DNA of 64,000 nucleotides from Geobacter sp. UBA5730 (GCA_002419465.1 DIGE01000019.1:1-64000), one strand, 5' to 3'; positions 22,978 to 32,250 are shown, numbered from the stretch's first letter. The notes: a model not told the origin generated them from the sequence alone. Numbers and translations are program-made.

Positions 22978-23562
22978 CTAGTTCCTTTCCTGATCCGGCT
23001 GGGCAGCAGGAGCTTCCAGGTCATAGTCGGGCGCAAGCGGTTGCGACAGATCAAGATGCCGCAGGCGGGCCTGACGATTACCGTTGATGCTGATCTGGAC
23101 CAGCTTGATCTCAGGCAGGTTGATACAGATGGTGTTGACGATACCGTAGACCGCCAGCATCTCGGCCGAGCTGCCAGGGGCCAACCCCTCAGCAAAATCA
23201 GCCCCCAGATCGACTATGGCCAGATTTCCCTCGATACGGACCTGATTGATCGTGGTCCATTCGGGGAAGATATTTTCCAGATCAGAGATCGGACCACGGA
23301 ACAGTTCTTCCAGCAAGGCCCGCAGACAGGTGGCGCGATCCTCACAGCGTTCGACCTCCCGCGCTTCACGGGCCAGTTGCGCCTGATCATTGGCGTACAG
23401 CAGCACGACCTTTTGCACAACCGCCGGTCCTTGTTGGCCGGGGGGTTCGGTGGGTAACTGGCCGGCTTCATGGTACTTCTTCCAGACCAACCCGCCAAAT
23501 ACCAGCGCCACCAACAGAAACGGCACCAAAACATCAACACCTATCCGGCGTCCGGGTTTCAT
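22978..23562 (-). CDS. GerMN domain membrane-anchored protein
   Basis: 194 residues. A short basic start and one membrane helix (about 10-27, V-L-V-P-F-L-L-V-A-L-V-F-G-G-L-V) anchor it; the outside part (about 50-165) matches the GerMN fold known from GerM and lipoprotein LpqB (L-R-A-L-L-E-E-L-F-R-G-P, then A-I-V-D-L-G-A-D-F, and the I-V-N-T-I segment). A Pro/Ala tail ends it. Such proteins act in the cell envelope, probably binding peptidoglycan. It overlaps murI by four bases, which suits a wall-related role. Confidence 0.8.
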   Translation of the reverse strand: MKPGRRIGVDVLVPFLLVALVFGGLVWKKYHEAGQLPTEPPGQQGPAVVQKVVLLYANDQAQLAREAREVERCEDRATCLRALLEELFRGPISDLENIFPEWTTINQVRIEGNLAIVDLGADFAEGLAPGSSAEMLAVYGIVNTICINLPEIKLVQISINGNRQARLRHLDLSQPLAPDYDLEAPAAQPDQERN

Positions 23563-24395
23563 GACTCCTGCTCCTTCTCCGTTGTCAACCGGCTCTCCTC
23601 CAGGGACACCTGGTAGACGTCCCCCAGCCTGCCACCGAGAAAACGGTTACCGACCCGGATAAAACCGGCCGGCACATCGGTTACATAATAATGGTGATTG
23701 CCCTGCTCAGCCGCGGGCCGCAGCAATTTCTTCTCACGCAGGATCTCCGCCACGGTACGGGCGGTTTCTTCAGCGGAATCCACCAGGGTCACGCGGGGCC
23801 CCATGGCTTCAGCGATAATTTTTTTCAAGAGCGGATAGTGCGTGCAACCCAACACCAGCGAGTCCACCCCGGCCTCGCGCACCTCGTCCAGGTACTGATG
23901 GGCAGTCAAACGGGCAATCTCGTTATCGGTCCAGCCTTCCTCTGCCAGCGGCACAAACAACGGGCAGGGCTTGGCCAGCACGGAGATGTTCGGATTCAGA
24001 CGCTTGATGGCCCGGGTATAGGCTGAACTACGGATAGTGCCGGCCGTGCCGATCACCCCCACCACACCGCTTTTGGTCACTTGAACCGCCCGGCGGGCGC
24101 CAGGTTCGATCACCCCCACCACCGGAATGGAGAGTTGACGCCGCAGAGTAGGCAGCGCCACTGCCGAGGCGGTATTGCAGGCCACCACCAGCAGCTTGAT
24201 ATCCCGTGTGGTCAAAAATGCCGCTATCTCTTGAGCATAGCGGATCACCGTATCCGGCGACTTGGTGCCGTAGGGCACCCGTGCCGTATCGCCGAAGTAG
24301 ATGGTATCTTCCTGGGGTAACACACGGGTCAGCTCCCGCAGAACCGTCAAGCCCCCCACCCCTGAATCAAATATGCCGATCGCCCGCCAGGACAC
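23559..24395 (-). CDS. murI: Glutamate racemase
   Basis: 278 residues making D-glutamate for peptidoglycan. The opening G-I-F-D-S-G-V-G-G-L-T (about 7-17) holds the conserved Asp-Ser pair, the first catalytic Cys is in V-A-C-N-T-A-S-A (about 74), and the second in L-G-C-T-H-Y-P-L-L (about 185). Length is normal. It is the first gene of the murI-GerMN-metH run, divergent from the heat-shock operon. Confidence 0.95.
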   Translation of the reverse strand: MSWRAIGIFDSGVGGLTVLRELTRVLPQEDTIYFGDTARVPYGTKSPDTVIRYAQEIAAFLTTRDIKLLVVACNTASAVALPTLRRQLSIPVVGVIEPGARRAVQVTKSGVVGVIGTAGTIRSSAYTRAIKRLNPNISVLAKPCPLFVPLAEEGWTDNEIARLTAHQYLDEVREAGVDSLVLGCTHYPLLKKIIAEAMGPRVTLVDSAEETARTVAEILREKKLLRPAAEQGNHHYYVTDVPAGFIRVGNRFLGGRLGDVYQVSLEESRLTTEKEQES

Positions 24396-24513
24396 CCACT
24401 CTCACCTCGCTGCATATATTAAAACAATTCTATATATATCGTTTAGCCTCTTCAGGCAAGCCATTTACCCCGCCATTCCACCTGTTTTCAACAAATTTAC
24501 GGACACTATGGCC

Positions 24514-24542
24514 TTGACAAAAAGCAGGGCGCTGATTACCTT
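24514..24542 (+). promoter_or_regulatory. Vegetative promoter of the heat-shock operon
   Basis: TTGACA at 24514-24519, 17-base spacer, weak TACCTT at 24537-24542. It lies immediately before the CIRCE operator. Confidence 0.5.
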
Positions 24543-24550
24543 GTGAACTG

Positions 24551-24577
24551 CTAGCACTCATCAAAACAGAGTGCTAA
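24551..24577 (+). promoter_or_regulatory. CIRCE operator (HrcA binding site)
   Basis: CTAGCACTC-N9-GAGTGCTAA, matching the CIRCE consensus in all but the first base. It precedes hrcA, so the whole hrcA-grpE-dnaK-dnaJ set should be repressed by HrcA and induced on heat stress. Confidence 0.93.
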
Positions 24578-24591
24578 CGAAAGGGAAGCCC

Positions 24592-25626
24592 GTGGTAGAC
24601 CTGAGCCTATCACAACGCAGCAGACAGATACTGGAAGCGATTGTCGAGGACTACATCGCCACGGCCGAGCCGGTGGGCAGTAGCGCCGTTGCCAAACGCC
24701 ACGCCATGTCGTTGTCTTCAGCCACGGTACGCAACGTAATGGCCAGCCTGGAAGAGCTGGGGTTCCTGACCTCGCCCCACACCTCTGCCGGCCGGGTGCC
24801 CACCGAAAAAGGGTTCCGTTTCTACGTTGATTCGTTGGTGACCCTGCGCTCCATCAGTCAGCAGGAAAAACGGGAAATCCTCAAGCGCTACCGCGAAACC
24901 GGCCACAACCTGACCGATCTGTTGCGGGAGACCAGCAGAACCCTTTCTTCACTCTCGAACTATACCGGCATCGTGGTGGCGCCCCGTTTTACCAGCTGCC
25001 GGTTCCGGCAGATCGAATTTGTCAGGCTGGGCAGTCACAAGATCCTGACGATCCTGGTTTCCTGCAACGGCGATGTCCAGAACCGGATCATTGATACCGA
25101 GCAGGAGTTTTCCCCGGACGAGCTGATCGGGATGGCAAACTATCTGAACAGTATCTTGGAAGGATTGACCATCGATCAGGTCCGCAAGAAGGTTCTGACC
25201 GAGATGCAGTCTGAAAAAAACCGCTACGACCAGCTGATGAACAGGGCCTTGACCCTCTCGGAACAGGCCTTGCCGGATGTCGGCCAGGAAGTGTTCATTG
25301 CCGGCCAGTCGCGGATTTTTGATCAACCGGAATTCAATGACCTGGGCAGGATGCGGGAGATATTCCAGGCATTTGAGGAAAAGGGGCGTCTGGTGGAACT
25401 GCTGGGACGCTGCATGCAGGCCGACGGCGTCCAGATTTTTATCGGCGCCGAGACTCCCCTGAAGGAGATGGCCGGCATGAGCCTGATCACCTCCACCTAC
25501 CTGACCGGCAACGACACCATCGGTCTGTTGGGGGTGGTTGGTCCCACACGGATGGGGTACTCAAGCGTAATACCGATTGTTGACTATACCGCCCGCGTGG
25601 TCAGCCGTCTGCTGGCCACTGACTAA
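24592..25626 (+). CDS. hrcA: Heat-shock repressor HrcA
   Basis: 344 residues from the GTG at 24592, which has an AAGGGA site; an in-frame GTG at 24571 would lie inside the CIRCE operator and is rejected. N-terminal winged-helix domain (about 1-85; E-P-V-G-S-S, L-S-S-A-T-V-R-N-V-M, S-A-G-R-V-P-T) and a GAF-like dimer/sensor region. It binds CIRCE when correctly folded by GroEL, coupling chaperone supply to demand. First gene of the operon. Confidence 0.94.
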   Translation: MVDLSLSQRSRQILEAIVEDYIATAEPVGSSAVAKRHAMSLSSATVRNVMASLEELGFLTSPHTSAGRVPTEKGFRFYVDSLVTLRSISQQEKREILKRYRETGHNLTDLLRETSRTLSSLSNYTGIVVAPRFTSCRFRQIEFVRLGSHKILTILVSCNGDVQNRIIDTEQEFSPDELIGMANYLNSILEGLTIDQVRKKVLTEMQSEKNRYDQLMNRALTLSEQALPDVGQEVFIAGQSRIFDQPEFNDLGRMREIFQAFEEKGRLVELLGRCMQADGVQIFIGAETPLKEMAGMSLITSTYLTGNDTIGLLGVVGPTRMGYSSVIPIVDYTARVVSRLLATD

Positions 25627-25667
25627 AAATAGCAAAAAACTACACGGACAAAGGATCGTAACCCGTC

Positions 25668-26210
25668 ATGGAAGAGCCGAACGTACAAGCGGAAACCACC
25701 ACCGAGGAGCCCCGGACCGAACTGACCCCGGCAGAACGGATCAGTCAGCTGGAAGAGGCTTTGTGCGCCAAGGAGCAGGAGGCCCGGGAAAACTGGGATA
25801 AACTGCTGCGCGAACGAGCCGACCTGGAGAACTACAAAAAACGGGCCTCCCGCGAAAAAGAAGAACTACTCAACTACGGCGTCAAGTCGATCATCGAAGA
25901 GGTGCTACCGGTGGTGGACAACCTGGAGCGCGCCCTGGAGCATGCCAACGAAGAAGGTCTGCCTGCTCTGGTGGAAGGGGTCCGCATGACCCACGGGCTG
26001 TTGGTGACCGCCCTCAAGAAGTACGGCGTCTGTGTTGTTGAAGGGAGCTGCGGCACCCTGTTTGACCCGGCCTTTCACCAGGCCATGAACCAGGTGGAAA
26101 GCGCTGACCTGCCCCCCAACACCATCGCCCAGGAGTTTCAGAAAGGCTACCTGCTGAAGGAGCGCCTGTTGCGGCCGGCCATGGTTTCGGTGACCTGTCC
26201 GCCAAAATAA
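25668..26210 (+). CDS. grpE: Nucleotide exchange factor GrpE
   Basis: 180 residues. An acidic disordered start, a long coiled coil (about 20-75; E-N-W-D-K-L-L-R-E-R-A-D-L-E-N-Y-K-K-R), a dimer bundle, and the C-terminal beta domain (about 120-180, F-D-P-A-F-H-Q-A-M and G-Y-L-L-K-E-R-L-L-R-P-A-M-V). It releases ADP from DnaK. It follows hrcA by 41 bp in the same transcription unit. Size and motifs are standard. Confidence 0.95.
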   Translation: MEEPNVQAETTTEEPRTELTPAERISQLEEALCAKEQEARENWDKLLRERADLENYKKRASREKEELLNYGVKSIIEEVLPVVDNLERALEHANEEGLPALVEGVRMTHGLLVTALKKYGVCVVEGSCGTLFDPAFHQAMNQVESADLPPNTIAQEFQKGYLLKERLLRPAMVSVTCPPK

Positions 26211-26289
26211 TTACAGTACCCCCTTGTTTTTTCAGGATGCACTACTTAATTTGCTACTTGAAGATTTATCACGGAAGGAGATTTGAACA

Positions 26290-28212
26290 ATGAGCAAAGT
26301 TATCGGAATCGACCTGGGCACCACCAACTCCTGCGTTGCCATCATGGAGGGCGGTGAGCCGGTTGTCATAGCCAACTCGGAAGGAAGCCGCACCACACCG
26401 TCAATGGTGGCTTTCACCGAGGCGGGTGAGCGGATCGTGGGCCAGCAGGCCAAACGTCAGGCCGTCACCAACCCGGAGAACACCCTGTTCGCCATCAAGC
26501 GTCTGATCGGCCGCAAGTTCGACACCGAGGCGGTCAAAAAGGACATCGCCATTTCGCCCTTCAAGATCGTCAAGGCCGACAACGGCGACGCCTGGGTGGA
26601 TGTGCGCGACAAGAAATATTCACCGCCCGAGATCTCGGCAATCATCCTGCAAAAAATGAAAAAAACCGCCGAGGACTACCTGGGTGAAACCGTCACCGAT
26701 GCCGTGATCACCGTACCGGCCTATTTTGACGACTCCCAGCGCCAGGCCACCAAGGATGCCGGCAAGATCGCAGGCTTGAACGTGCTGCGGATCATTAACG
26801 AGCCGACCGCTGCTGCGCTGGCCTATGGTCTTGACAAGAAAAAGGACGAAAAGATCGCCGTGTTCGACTTAGGGGGCGGTACCTTTGACGTATCGGTGCT
26901 GGAACTGGGTGACGGCGTGTTCGAGGTGAAGTCCACCAATGGCGATACCTTCCTGGGCGGCGAGGATTTCGACCAGAAGATCATTGACTGGATCGCCGAC
27001 GAGTTCAAGAAGGATCAGGGGATCGATCTGCGTGGCGACAAAATGGCCCTGCAGCGTCTCAAAGAAGCCGCAGAAAAAGCCAAGTGCGAACTATCCGGCT
27101 CCATGGAGACCGATATCAACCTGCCGTTTATCACCGCCGATGCCAGCGGCCCCAAGCATATGAACCTGAAGCTGACCCGTGCCAAGCTTGAGTCGCTCTG
27201 CGACGAGCTGCTGCGCAAACTGGAAGGTCCCTGCCGCACCGCCATGAAGGATGCCGGCCTGTCCGCCTCCGAGATCGACGAGGTGATCCTGGTGGGCGGC
27301 ATGACCCGGATGCCTGCGGTTGCACAAAAGGTACAGGAGATCTTTGGCAAGGTTCCCAACAAGGGCGTTAACCCGGACGAGGTGGTGGCCATCGGCGCCG
27401 CCATCCAGGGCGGCGTGCTGAAAGGCGACGTAAAAGACGTGCTACTGCTGGATGTCACCCCGCTATCCCTGGGAATTGAGACCCTGGGCGGCGTGATGAC
27501 CAAGCTGATCGAGAAGAACACCACCATCCCCTGCCGCAAATCCCAAACCTTCTCCACCGCTGCCGACAACCAGCCGGCCGTGTCAATTCACGTGCTGCAA
27601 GGTGAGCGTGAGATGTCCCGCGACAACAAGACCCTGGGCAACTTCGAGCTGACCGGTCTGCCACCGGCACCCCGCGGCGTACCGCAGATTGAGGTAACCT
27701 TTGATATCGACGCCAACGGTATCGTGCATGTCTCTGCCAAGGATCTGGGCACCGGCAAGGAGCAGTCGATCAGGATTACCGCCTCTTCCGGCCTCTCCAA
27801 GGAAGAGATCGACAAAATGGTCAAGGATGCTGACGCCCACGCTGCCGAAGACAAAAAGAAGCGTGAGACCATCGAGGCCCGCAACCAGGCCGATTCGATG
27901 ATCTACAGCACCGAGAAGTCGCTCAAGGAAGTGGGCGACAAGGTGGATGCGGTGGACAAAGGCACCATCGAAAACAAGATCGCTGACCTGAAAAAGGTGA
28001 TGGATGGCGAAGATGCCGAAGTGATCAAGAAGGCCACCGACGAATTGGCCCAGGCTGCCCACAAACTGGCTGAGGCGGTCTACGCCAAGACCCAGTCCGA
28101 AGGCGGCTCAGAAGAAGCCGAGGCAGAGGCAGGCCAACAGGAAGGCGCCAAACCCAAGGACGAGAAGGTCGTAGACGCTGATTTTGAGGAAGTCAAGGAC
28201 GAGAAGAAGTAA
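26290..28212 (+). CDS. dnaK: Chaperone DnaK (Hsp70)
   Basis: 640 residues, the usual length. Nucleotide-binding domain begins G-I-D-L-G-T-T-N-S-C-V-A; the phosphate loops (F-D-L-G-G-G-T-F-D-V at about 196) and hinge (D-V-T-P-L-S-L-G-I-E at about 390) are intact; the substrate domain and helical lid end in an acidic tail closing with F-E-E-V-K-D. It binds unfolded peptides in an ATP cycle with DnaJ and GrpE. Ribosome site GGAAGGAG. Part of the CIRCE-controlled operon. Confidence 0.97.
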   Translation: MSKVIGIDLGTTNSCVAIMEGGEPVVIANSEGSRTTPSMVAFTEAGERIVGQQAKRQAVTNPENTLFAIKRLIGRKFDTEAVKKDIAISPFKIVKADNGDAWVDVRDKKYSPPEISAIILQKMKKTAEDYLGETVTDAVITVPAYFDDSQRQATKDAGKIAGLNVLRIINEPTAAALAYGLDKKKDEKIAVFDLGGGTFDVSVLELGDGVFEVKSTNGDTFLGGEDFDQKIIDWIADEFKKDQGIDLRGDKMALQRLKEAAEKAKCELSGSMETDINLPFITADASGPKHMNLKLTRAKLESLCDELLRKLEGPCRTAMKDAGLSASEIDEVILVGGMTRMPAVAQKVQEIFGKVPNKGVNPDEVVAIGAAIQGGVLKGDVKDVLLLDVTPLSLGIETLGGVMTKLIEKNTTIPCRKSQTFSTAADNQPAVSIHVLQGEREMSRDNKTLGNFELTGLPPAPRGVPQIEVTFDIDANGIVHVSAKDLGTGKEQSIRITASSGLSKEEIDKMVKDADAHAAEDKKKRETIEARNQADSMIYSTEKSLKEVGDKVDAVDKGTIENKIADLKKVMDGEDAEVIKKATDELAQAAHKLAEAVYAKTQSEGGSEEAEAEAGQQEGAKPKDEKVVDADFEEVKDEKK

Positions 28213-28239
28213 TTTCAATCCTGCGCTGCTAGCACACTG

Positions 28240-28267
28240 GTAGGGGCGGCCCCTGGGTCGCCCCTAC
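28240..28267. repeat. Dispersed-repeat-type hairpin between dnaK and dnaJ
   Basis: GTAGGGGCG and CGCCCCTAC with a 10-base loop. This GGGGCG...CGCCCC unit resembles hairpins scattered between genes in many bacteria. There is no T-run, so full termination is unlikely; it could lower dnaJ output relative to dnaK. Confidence 0.5.
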
Positions 28268-28302
28268 AGCTGTATCCAATCACCGACAAGGAATCTAAAA
28301 CC

Positions 28303-29430
28303 GTGGCAAACGGCGAAAAACGCGATTATTACGAGGTGCTGGAGGTTCACAAAAACGCCTCCGAGACCGAGATCAAGAAGGCTTTCCGCAAAGTCGCCAT
28401 CCAGCACCATCCTGACAAAAACCAGGGTGACAAGGAGGCCGAGGAGCGCTTCAAGGAGGCCACCGAGGCCTACGAGGTGCTCTCCGACCCCCAGAAACGT
28501 GCCCAGTACGACCAATTCGGACATGCCGGCATGTCCGGCAACGGCTTTGGTGGTGGAGGCTTCGGCGGCTTCGGGTCAGGCTCGCCCTTTGGCGACATCT
28601 TCAACGATATCTTCGGCGACATCTTTGGGGGCGGGGCCGGTCGCCGCACCCAGGGCCGGCGGGGCGATGACCTGCTGTATAATCTGGAGATCAGCTTCGA
28701 ACAGGCTGCCTTTGGCTGTGAGCAGAAGATTGAAGTGCCCTATGCCAAACGCTGCAGCGCCTGCAACGGCTCCGGCGCCAAACCGGGCACCGAGCCCAAG
28801 ATTTGCCCCACCTGCCGCGGGGCCGGTCAGGTACGCTACCAGCAAGGTTTTTTCAGTGTCAGCAAGACCTGTGGCCAGTGCAACGGCGAGGGCAAGGTGG
28901 TGGATGATCCCTGCCCGGAATGTCGTGGCAAAGGCGGTGTTAAAGACACCAAGACCCTTTCGGTGAAGGTGCCGGGCGGCGTAGAAACCGGTTCACGGCT
29001 GAAACTGTCCGGCGAAGGCGGCCAGGGGGTCAAGGGTGGCCCCAACGGCGACCTGTATGTGGCGATCAGCGTCAAGGAGCACCCCCTGTTCCAACGTGAG
29101 GATGACAACGTGATCTGTGAAATACCGATCAGCTTTGCCCAGGCAGCCCTTGGCTGCGAGATTGAGGTGCCGACCCTGGATGGCAAGGTGGCCATGAAAA
29201 TTCCAGACGGCACACAATCAGGCAAGGTGTATCGTTTGCGGGGCAAGGGCATCCCCTCGCTGCAAGGCTACGGCCGCGGCGATCAGCTGGTTATCATCAA
29301 TGTCGAGACTCCCACCAGCCTGAACAAAAAACAAAAAGAGCTGCTGGAAGAGTTTGCCAAGATCAGCGGCGAGGACGTCCACCCGATGAAAAAGACGTTC
29401 CTGGGCAAGGTGATGGATTTTATCAGCTAA
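28303..29430 (+). CDS. dnaJ: Chaperone DnaJ (Hsp40)
   Basis: 375 residues from GTG. J-domain with H-P-D (about 37-39), Gly/Phe linker (about 80-115), four zinc CxxCxGxG repeats (about 148-215: C-S-A-C-N-G-S-G, C-P-T-C-R-G-A-G, C-G-Q-C-N-G-E-G, C-P-E-C-R-G-K-G), then the two substrate-binding beta domains. It delivers clients to DnaK and stimulates its ATPase. Last of the four heat-shock genes. Confidence 0.97.
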   Translation: MANGEKRDYYEVLEVHKNASETEIKKAFRKVAIQHHPDKNQGDKEAEERFKEATEAYEVLSDPQKRAQYDQFGHAGMSGNGFGGGGFGGFGSGSPFGDIFNDIFGDIFGGGAGRRTQGRRGDDLLYNLEISFEQAAFGCEQKIEVPYAKRCSACNGSGAKPGTEPKICPTCRGAGQVRYQQGFFSVSKTCGQCNGEGKVVDDPCPECRGKGGVKDTKTLSVKVPGGVETGSRLKLSGEGGQGVKGGPNGDLYVAISVKEHPLFQREDDNVICEIPISFAQAALGCEIEVPTLDGKVAMKIPDGTQSGKVYRLRGKGIPSLQGYGRGDQLVIINVETPTSLNKKQKELLEEFAKISGEDVHPMKKTFLGKVMDFIS

Positions 29431-29497
29431 GTGATCCTGCTTGCCCGATCCGCACTTTTGAGCTAGCATGACCCGACTGTTCCCCAGGGAGGGCCGC

Positions 29498-29833
29498 ATG
29501 GAAAAACAGGAAATGCTCGAAAGAACCACCGAGGCGCTGCGTCCCTTTGAGACCCAGAACCTGATGGCCACCATCCAGAACCTGACCCTGCAACAGCTCT
29601 TCAGCAACTGGGTCTTTCTGCTGATTACCTTCGGGCTGATCTTCTTCGGCATTTACAAAAAGTCCAAGACTGTCTTGTTAACGGTCTTTTTCCTGCTGGC
29701 GCTGATCGTGATGATACGCTTCGCCATGCCAGCCCCTGACGAGGAACTGAGTATGAAATCCGTCCTGCCCTTTATCGGCTTTGGACTGGGTATCGGCGGT
29801 GTGATTGTTTACTTCAGCCTTGTGAAGGATTAA
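29498..29833 (+). CDS. Hypothetical three-span membrane protein
   Basis: 111 residues from the ATG at 29498 (site GGAGGG). A soluble helical start (1-40), then three hydrophobic segments at about 42-62, 67-85 and 90-107 with a short polar loop. No family recognised. It is followed four bases later by the small dihaem cytochrome gene, so both are probably made together and might form a membrane electron-transfer unit; that is inference from position. Confidence 0.65.
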   Translation: MEKQEMLERTTEALRPFETQNLMATIQNLTLQQLFSNWVFLLITFGLIFFGIYKKSKTVLLTVFFLLALIVMIRFAMPAPDEELSMKSVLPFIGFGLGIGGVIVYFSLVKD

Positions 29834-29837
29834 CGCT

Positions 29838-30152
29838 ATGAAGAAGTTTGAAAAACAAGACTGGCTGTTCATCGCCCTGGTGGTTGTGGTGTTGGTGATT
29901 TTTATTGCCATTTCCGGCAAGGAAAAGACCACGCCGGTCCCCAACAACCCGATCCATAATCCGGTCTATGAAGAAGCGTACAAAAACGCCCCCGGTCCGG
30001 ACGCCTCGATCTTTAAAAAGGCCTTCTTCAGACCGGCCAAGAAGGATGCCGAGCAGCTCTGCGAGCCATGCCATCAGCAGTACGACATCAAGCTGCCCCC
30101 GAATCACCCGCCCAAGCACCGCTGTCTGTTCTGCCACAAGCTGGTAAAATAG
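29838..30152 (+). CDS. Small membrane-anchored dihaem c-type cytochrome
   Basis: 104 residues: an uncleaved-looking membrane helix at about 9-26, a Pro-rich linker, then two haem motifs, C-E-P-C-H (about 75) and C-L-F-C-H (about 96), at the C-terminus. The spacing of the two sites and the H-P-P-K-H-R segment between recall the NapB-type small dihaem fold. It would carry electrons on the outer face of the cytoplasmic membrane. The partner is unknown; a three-span membrane protein is encoded directly upstream. Confidence 0.82.
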   Translation: MKKFEKQDWLFIALVVVVLVIFIAISGKEKTTPVPNNPIHNPVYEEAYKNAPGPDASIFKKAFFRPAKKDAEQLCEPCHQQYDIKLPPNHPPKHRCLFCHKLVK

Positions 30153-30170
30153 GAACTGCAAATAGATCAA

Positions 30171-30210
30171 TAGCAAACGGCCACCCTCGAAAGAAGGTGG
30201 CCGTTTGCTA
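30171..30210. terminator. Shared terminator between convergent genes
   Basis: Perfect 15-bp arms TAGCAAACGGCCACC/GGTGGCCGTTTGCTA with a 10-base loop, between the dihaem gene (+) and the multihaem gene (-). Confidence 0.8.
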
Positions 30211-30227
30211 TTCTGGTAGCTCAAAGG

Positions 30228-32108
30228 CTACTTTTTCGCCTTCAGCATCTGCTTGGCCATGGCCAGGTTGTGGTAGGCAACAGCGCGAATCTCCGCTGCG
30301 CGCGGATCATCCTTGCGCTTGTCCAGCTCAGCCAAGAAGCGCTCCAACTCCTTACGGGCACTGTCTGTACGCTTTTTGTTATACGGCAGGCTAAAGTTGA
30401 TCCCCTTCACATCCCAGGCCGTACTGGGCAGCACTGCAAAGGGGGCCACATCCTGCAGCTTGCGGTTAGGCGCCAGCGACGGCTGTTCCCACACCACATC
30501 GCTGAAACGGATACCGTTCTTGTCGGCCGTTAGTGTATAGCTGCCCTTAAATGGTTTGGTCACGTCGCGGTCCTCGAAGAAATTCCACGCCGACTTGCCG
30601 ACCTGGGCCTTGCTGTCGTGACAGCTGCCGCAATTGCGCGGTTTGCCCATGGCATGGCTCAGCTTGTCCATCTGAATCCAGAGGATCGCCTTGTTACCGC
30701 CCGGCAGGTCGTTGTGGGTGCCGACCACGATGTAGGCGTCGTTGACGTCGGTGGCGGCGCGTGCCACCTCAAAGGTCAGCGGTTCGCCGATGCGGGGGTT
30801 GCCCGGCACGCTGCGCCGCGGGATGGCGCGAAACAGCAGGCCGCTGGGGCCCAGTTCCTTGGTCTGGTTCAGCACCGCCATCGGGTACGGCTTGACCGGG
30901 ATGTAGCGGCCGGCGGCGTTCTTGATGATGGTAGGTAGATCGCGGGTGCCATAGTACTCCTTGTGCTTGCCGTAAGGGGTTTCTACGCCGTAGTAATGCC
31001 CTTGTCCCCAGAAGGTGTACTGGTACGCGCCGGAGACGGTGACATGGCAAGAGGCGCAATCCACCGTGCCGTGGCTTGAACTTTGAACCGCCTTGACAAT
31101 CTGGCTGTGACAATTTTTGCAGGCATTACGGGCATCGTCGGCAGCCAGGTGCCCAAACTGGTGATTGGCCGGTTTGTGACAATCAAGGCACTCCAGGCCT
31201 GCCTTGACATGGGCGCCCTGCGGCAGGTTGGCCGGGAAGGCATATTCGCCCCGCACAAAGCCGGCGCCACGACGCCGGTCCATCGGTCCGGCATGGCAGA
31301 TGCTGGCACGGCCACCGCCGTAGCAACTGGGGGTGTCCGGCTTGCCAAAGGAGTGGCTGCCCTTATTGGCCACCGGCTTGTAGTGGCAATCGTTGCAGGA
31401 GGCGTGACACATATTGCAGGAACGCTCCATGGCGCCATGCATCGCCTTGGTATACGGCACACTGGTCTGACTACGGGTCCCCTCCTCGTTCTGGCCGGGC
31501 CACATGCCGCAGTTCTGCGGGCCGGGCTGCTTTTCAGACCAGTCACGGAAGGCGCGCTGGTTCTTGGTCAACCCTTTGGCAGAGCGGTTGTAGTCCTTCA
31601 CGGCCTGAGCGTGACACTTAGCGCAGGTTTGCTGCGCCACCTTGGGGGCGTAGGCCATGGTCTCGGGGTCGCGGTCATGCCACTGGATACCGACGATTTT
31701 CTTGATCCCGGCTGCCTCCAGTTTCTTGGGATCACCCTTGGGGATCATGCTGGTCATCCCGGTGCCCTTCGGCACCAACGGCTGAAGGGCGCCAGCGGCC
31801 TCACGGGATACGGCCTGTCCTTTATGATTCTTACCGGCCGCTACCAAGAACGGAGCCAGCATGCCTTTGTGTGCGGCGGCCTTGTCAGTGGCCTTGGGAT
31901 CTCCCAGGTGGCAATCCACACAGGTCGGCTTGCCCTGCATCCCCACCTCGCGGTCCACCTGGGCCGGGTCGAGGTACATCGCCTCAGCCCCCAAATCTTT
32001 CAGTTTGGCACGATCACTGTGGCAGACAACGCAACTTGACCCGGCATCAAATCCCCAGGCCATGCCGGCGGTCAACAGCAACATCAACCCCGCAATCACG
32101 ATCCTCAT
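30228..32108 (-). CDS. Periplasmic multihaem c-type cytochrome (nine CxxCH plus one CX8CH)
   Basis: 626 residues from the ATG at 32108 (site AAGGAGG); a signal peptide covers residues 1-18 (A-G-L-M-L-L-L-T-A-G-M-A-W-G). I count nine CxxCH haem sites: CVVCH, CVDCH, CAKCH, CNMCH, CNDCH, CLDCH, CKNCH, CASCH and CGSCH. A tenth Cys...Cys-His pair is spaced by eight residues (C-Y-G-G-G-R-A-S-I-C-H, about 270), which may bind an extra haem. The C-terminal 200 residues are haem-poor apart from CGSCH. Exported, no membrane anchor seen. It could serve metal or other terminal electron acceptors; the exact substrate is not evident. A sensor kinase is divergent next to it. Confidence 0.88.
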   Translation of the reverse strand: MRIVIAGLMLLLTAGMAWGFDAGSSCVVCHSDRAKLKDLGAEAMYLDPAQVDREVGMQGKPTCVDCHLGDPKATDKAAAHKGMLAPFLVAAGKNHKGQAVSREAAGALQPLVPKGTGMTSMIPKGDPKKLEAAGIKKIVGIQWHDRDPETMAYAPKVAQQTCAKCHAQAVKDYNRSAKGLTKNQRAFRDWSEKQPGPQNCGMWPGQNEEGTRSQTSVPYTKAMHGAMERSCNMCHASCNDCHYKPVANKGSHSFGKPDTPSCYGGGRASICHAGPMDRRRGAGFVRGEYAFPANLPQGAHVKAGLECLDCHKPANHQFGHLAADDARNACKNCHSQIVKAVQSSSHGTVDCASCHVTVSGAYQYTFWGQGHYYGVETPYGKHKEYYGTRDLPTIIKNAAGRYIPVKPYPMAVLNQTKELGPSGLLFRAIPRRSVPGNPRIGEPLTFEVARAATDVNDAYIVVGTHNDLPGGNKAILWIQMDKLSHAMGKPRNCGSCHDSKAQVGKSAWNFFEDRDVTKPFKGSYTLTADKNGIRFSDVVWEQPSLAPNRKLQDVAPFAVLPSTAWDVKGINFSLPYNKKRTDSARKELERFLAELDKRKDDPRAAEIRAVAYHNLAMAKQMLKAKK

Positions 32109-32235
32109 AGCATCCTCCTTCCAGATTGGTACATCCTGTACGAAGTAACTATCTATACATATATCATGCCTTTTTAAAAAAACCAGTGATGGAAAAGAGT
32201 TGCAGGCTGCACACAAAATACCTTACAGTAAACGC

Positions 32236-32250
32236 GGTGCATTTTGCACC
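32236..32250. promoter_or_regulatory. Palindrome between cytochrome and sensor kinase genes
   Basis: GGTGCA-TTT-TGCACC in the divergent gap, with a further TGCATAATGCA-type repeat at about 32280. Possible regulator site. Confidence 0.4.

Noticed and set aside
27015..27569. Minus-strand frames opposite dnaK
   Set aside because: Antisense frames within a strongly conserved chaperone gene; no independent support.
31083..32039. Plus-strand frame of 318 codons opposite the multihaem cytochrome
   Set aside because: Shadow of the cytochrome gene, whose haem motifs and signal peptide are unmistakable.
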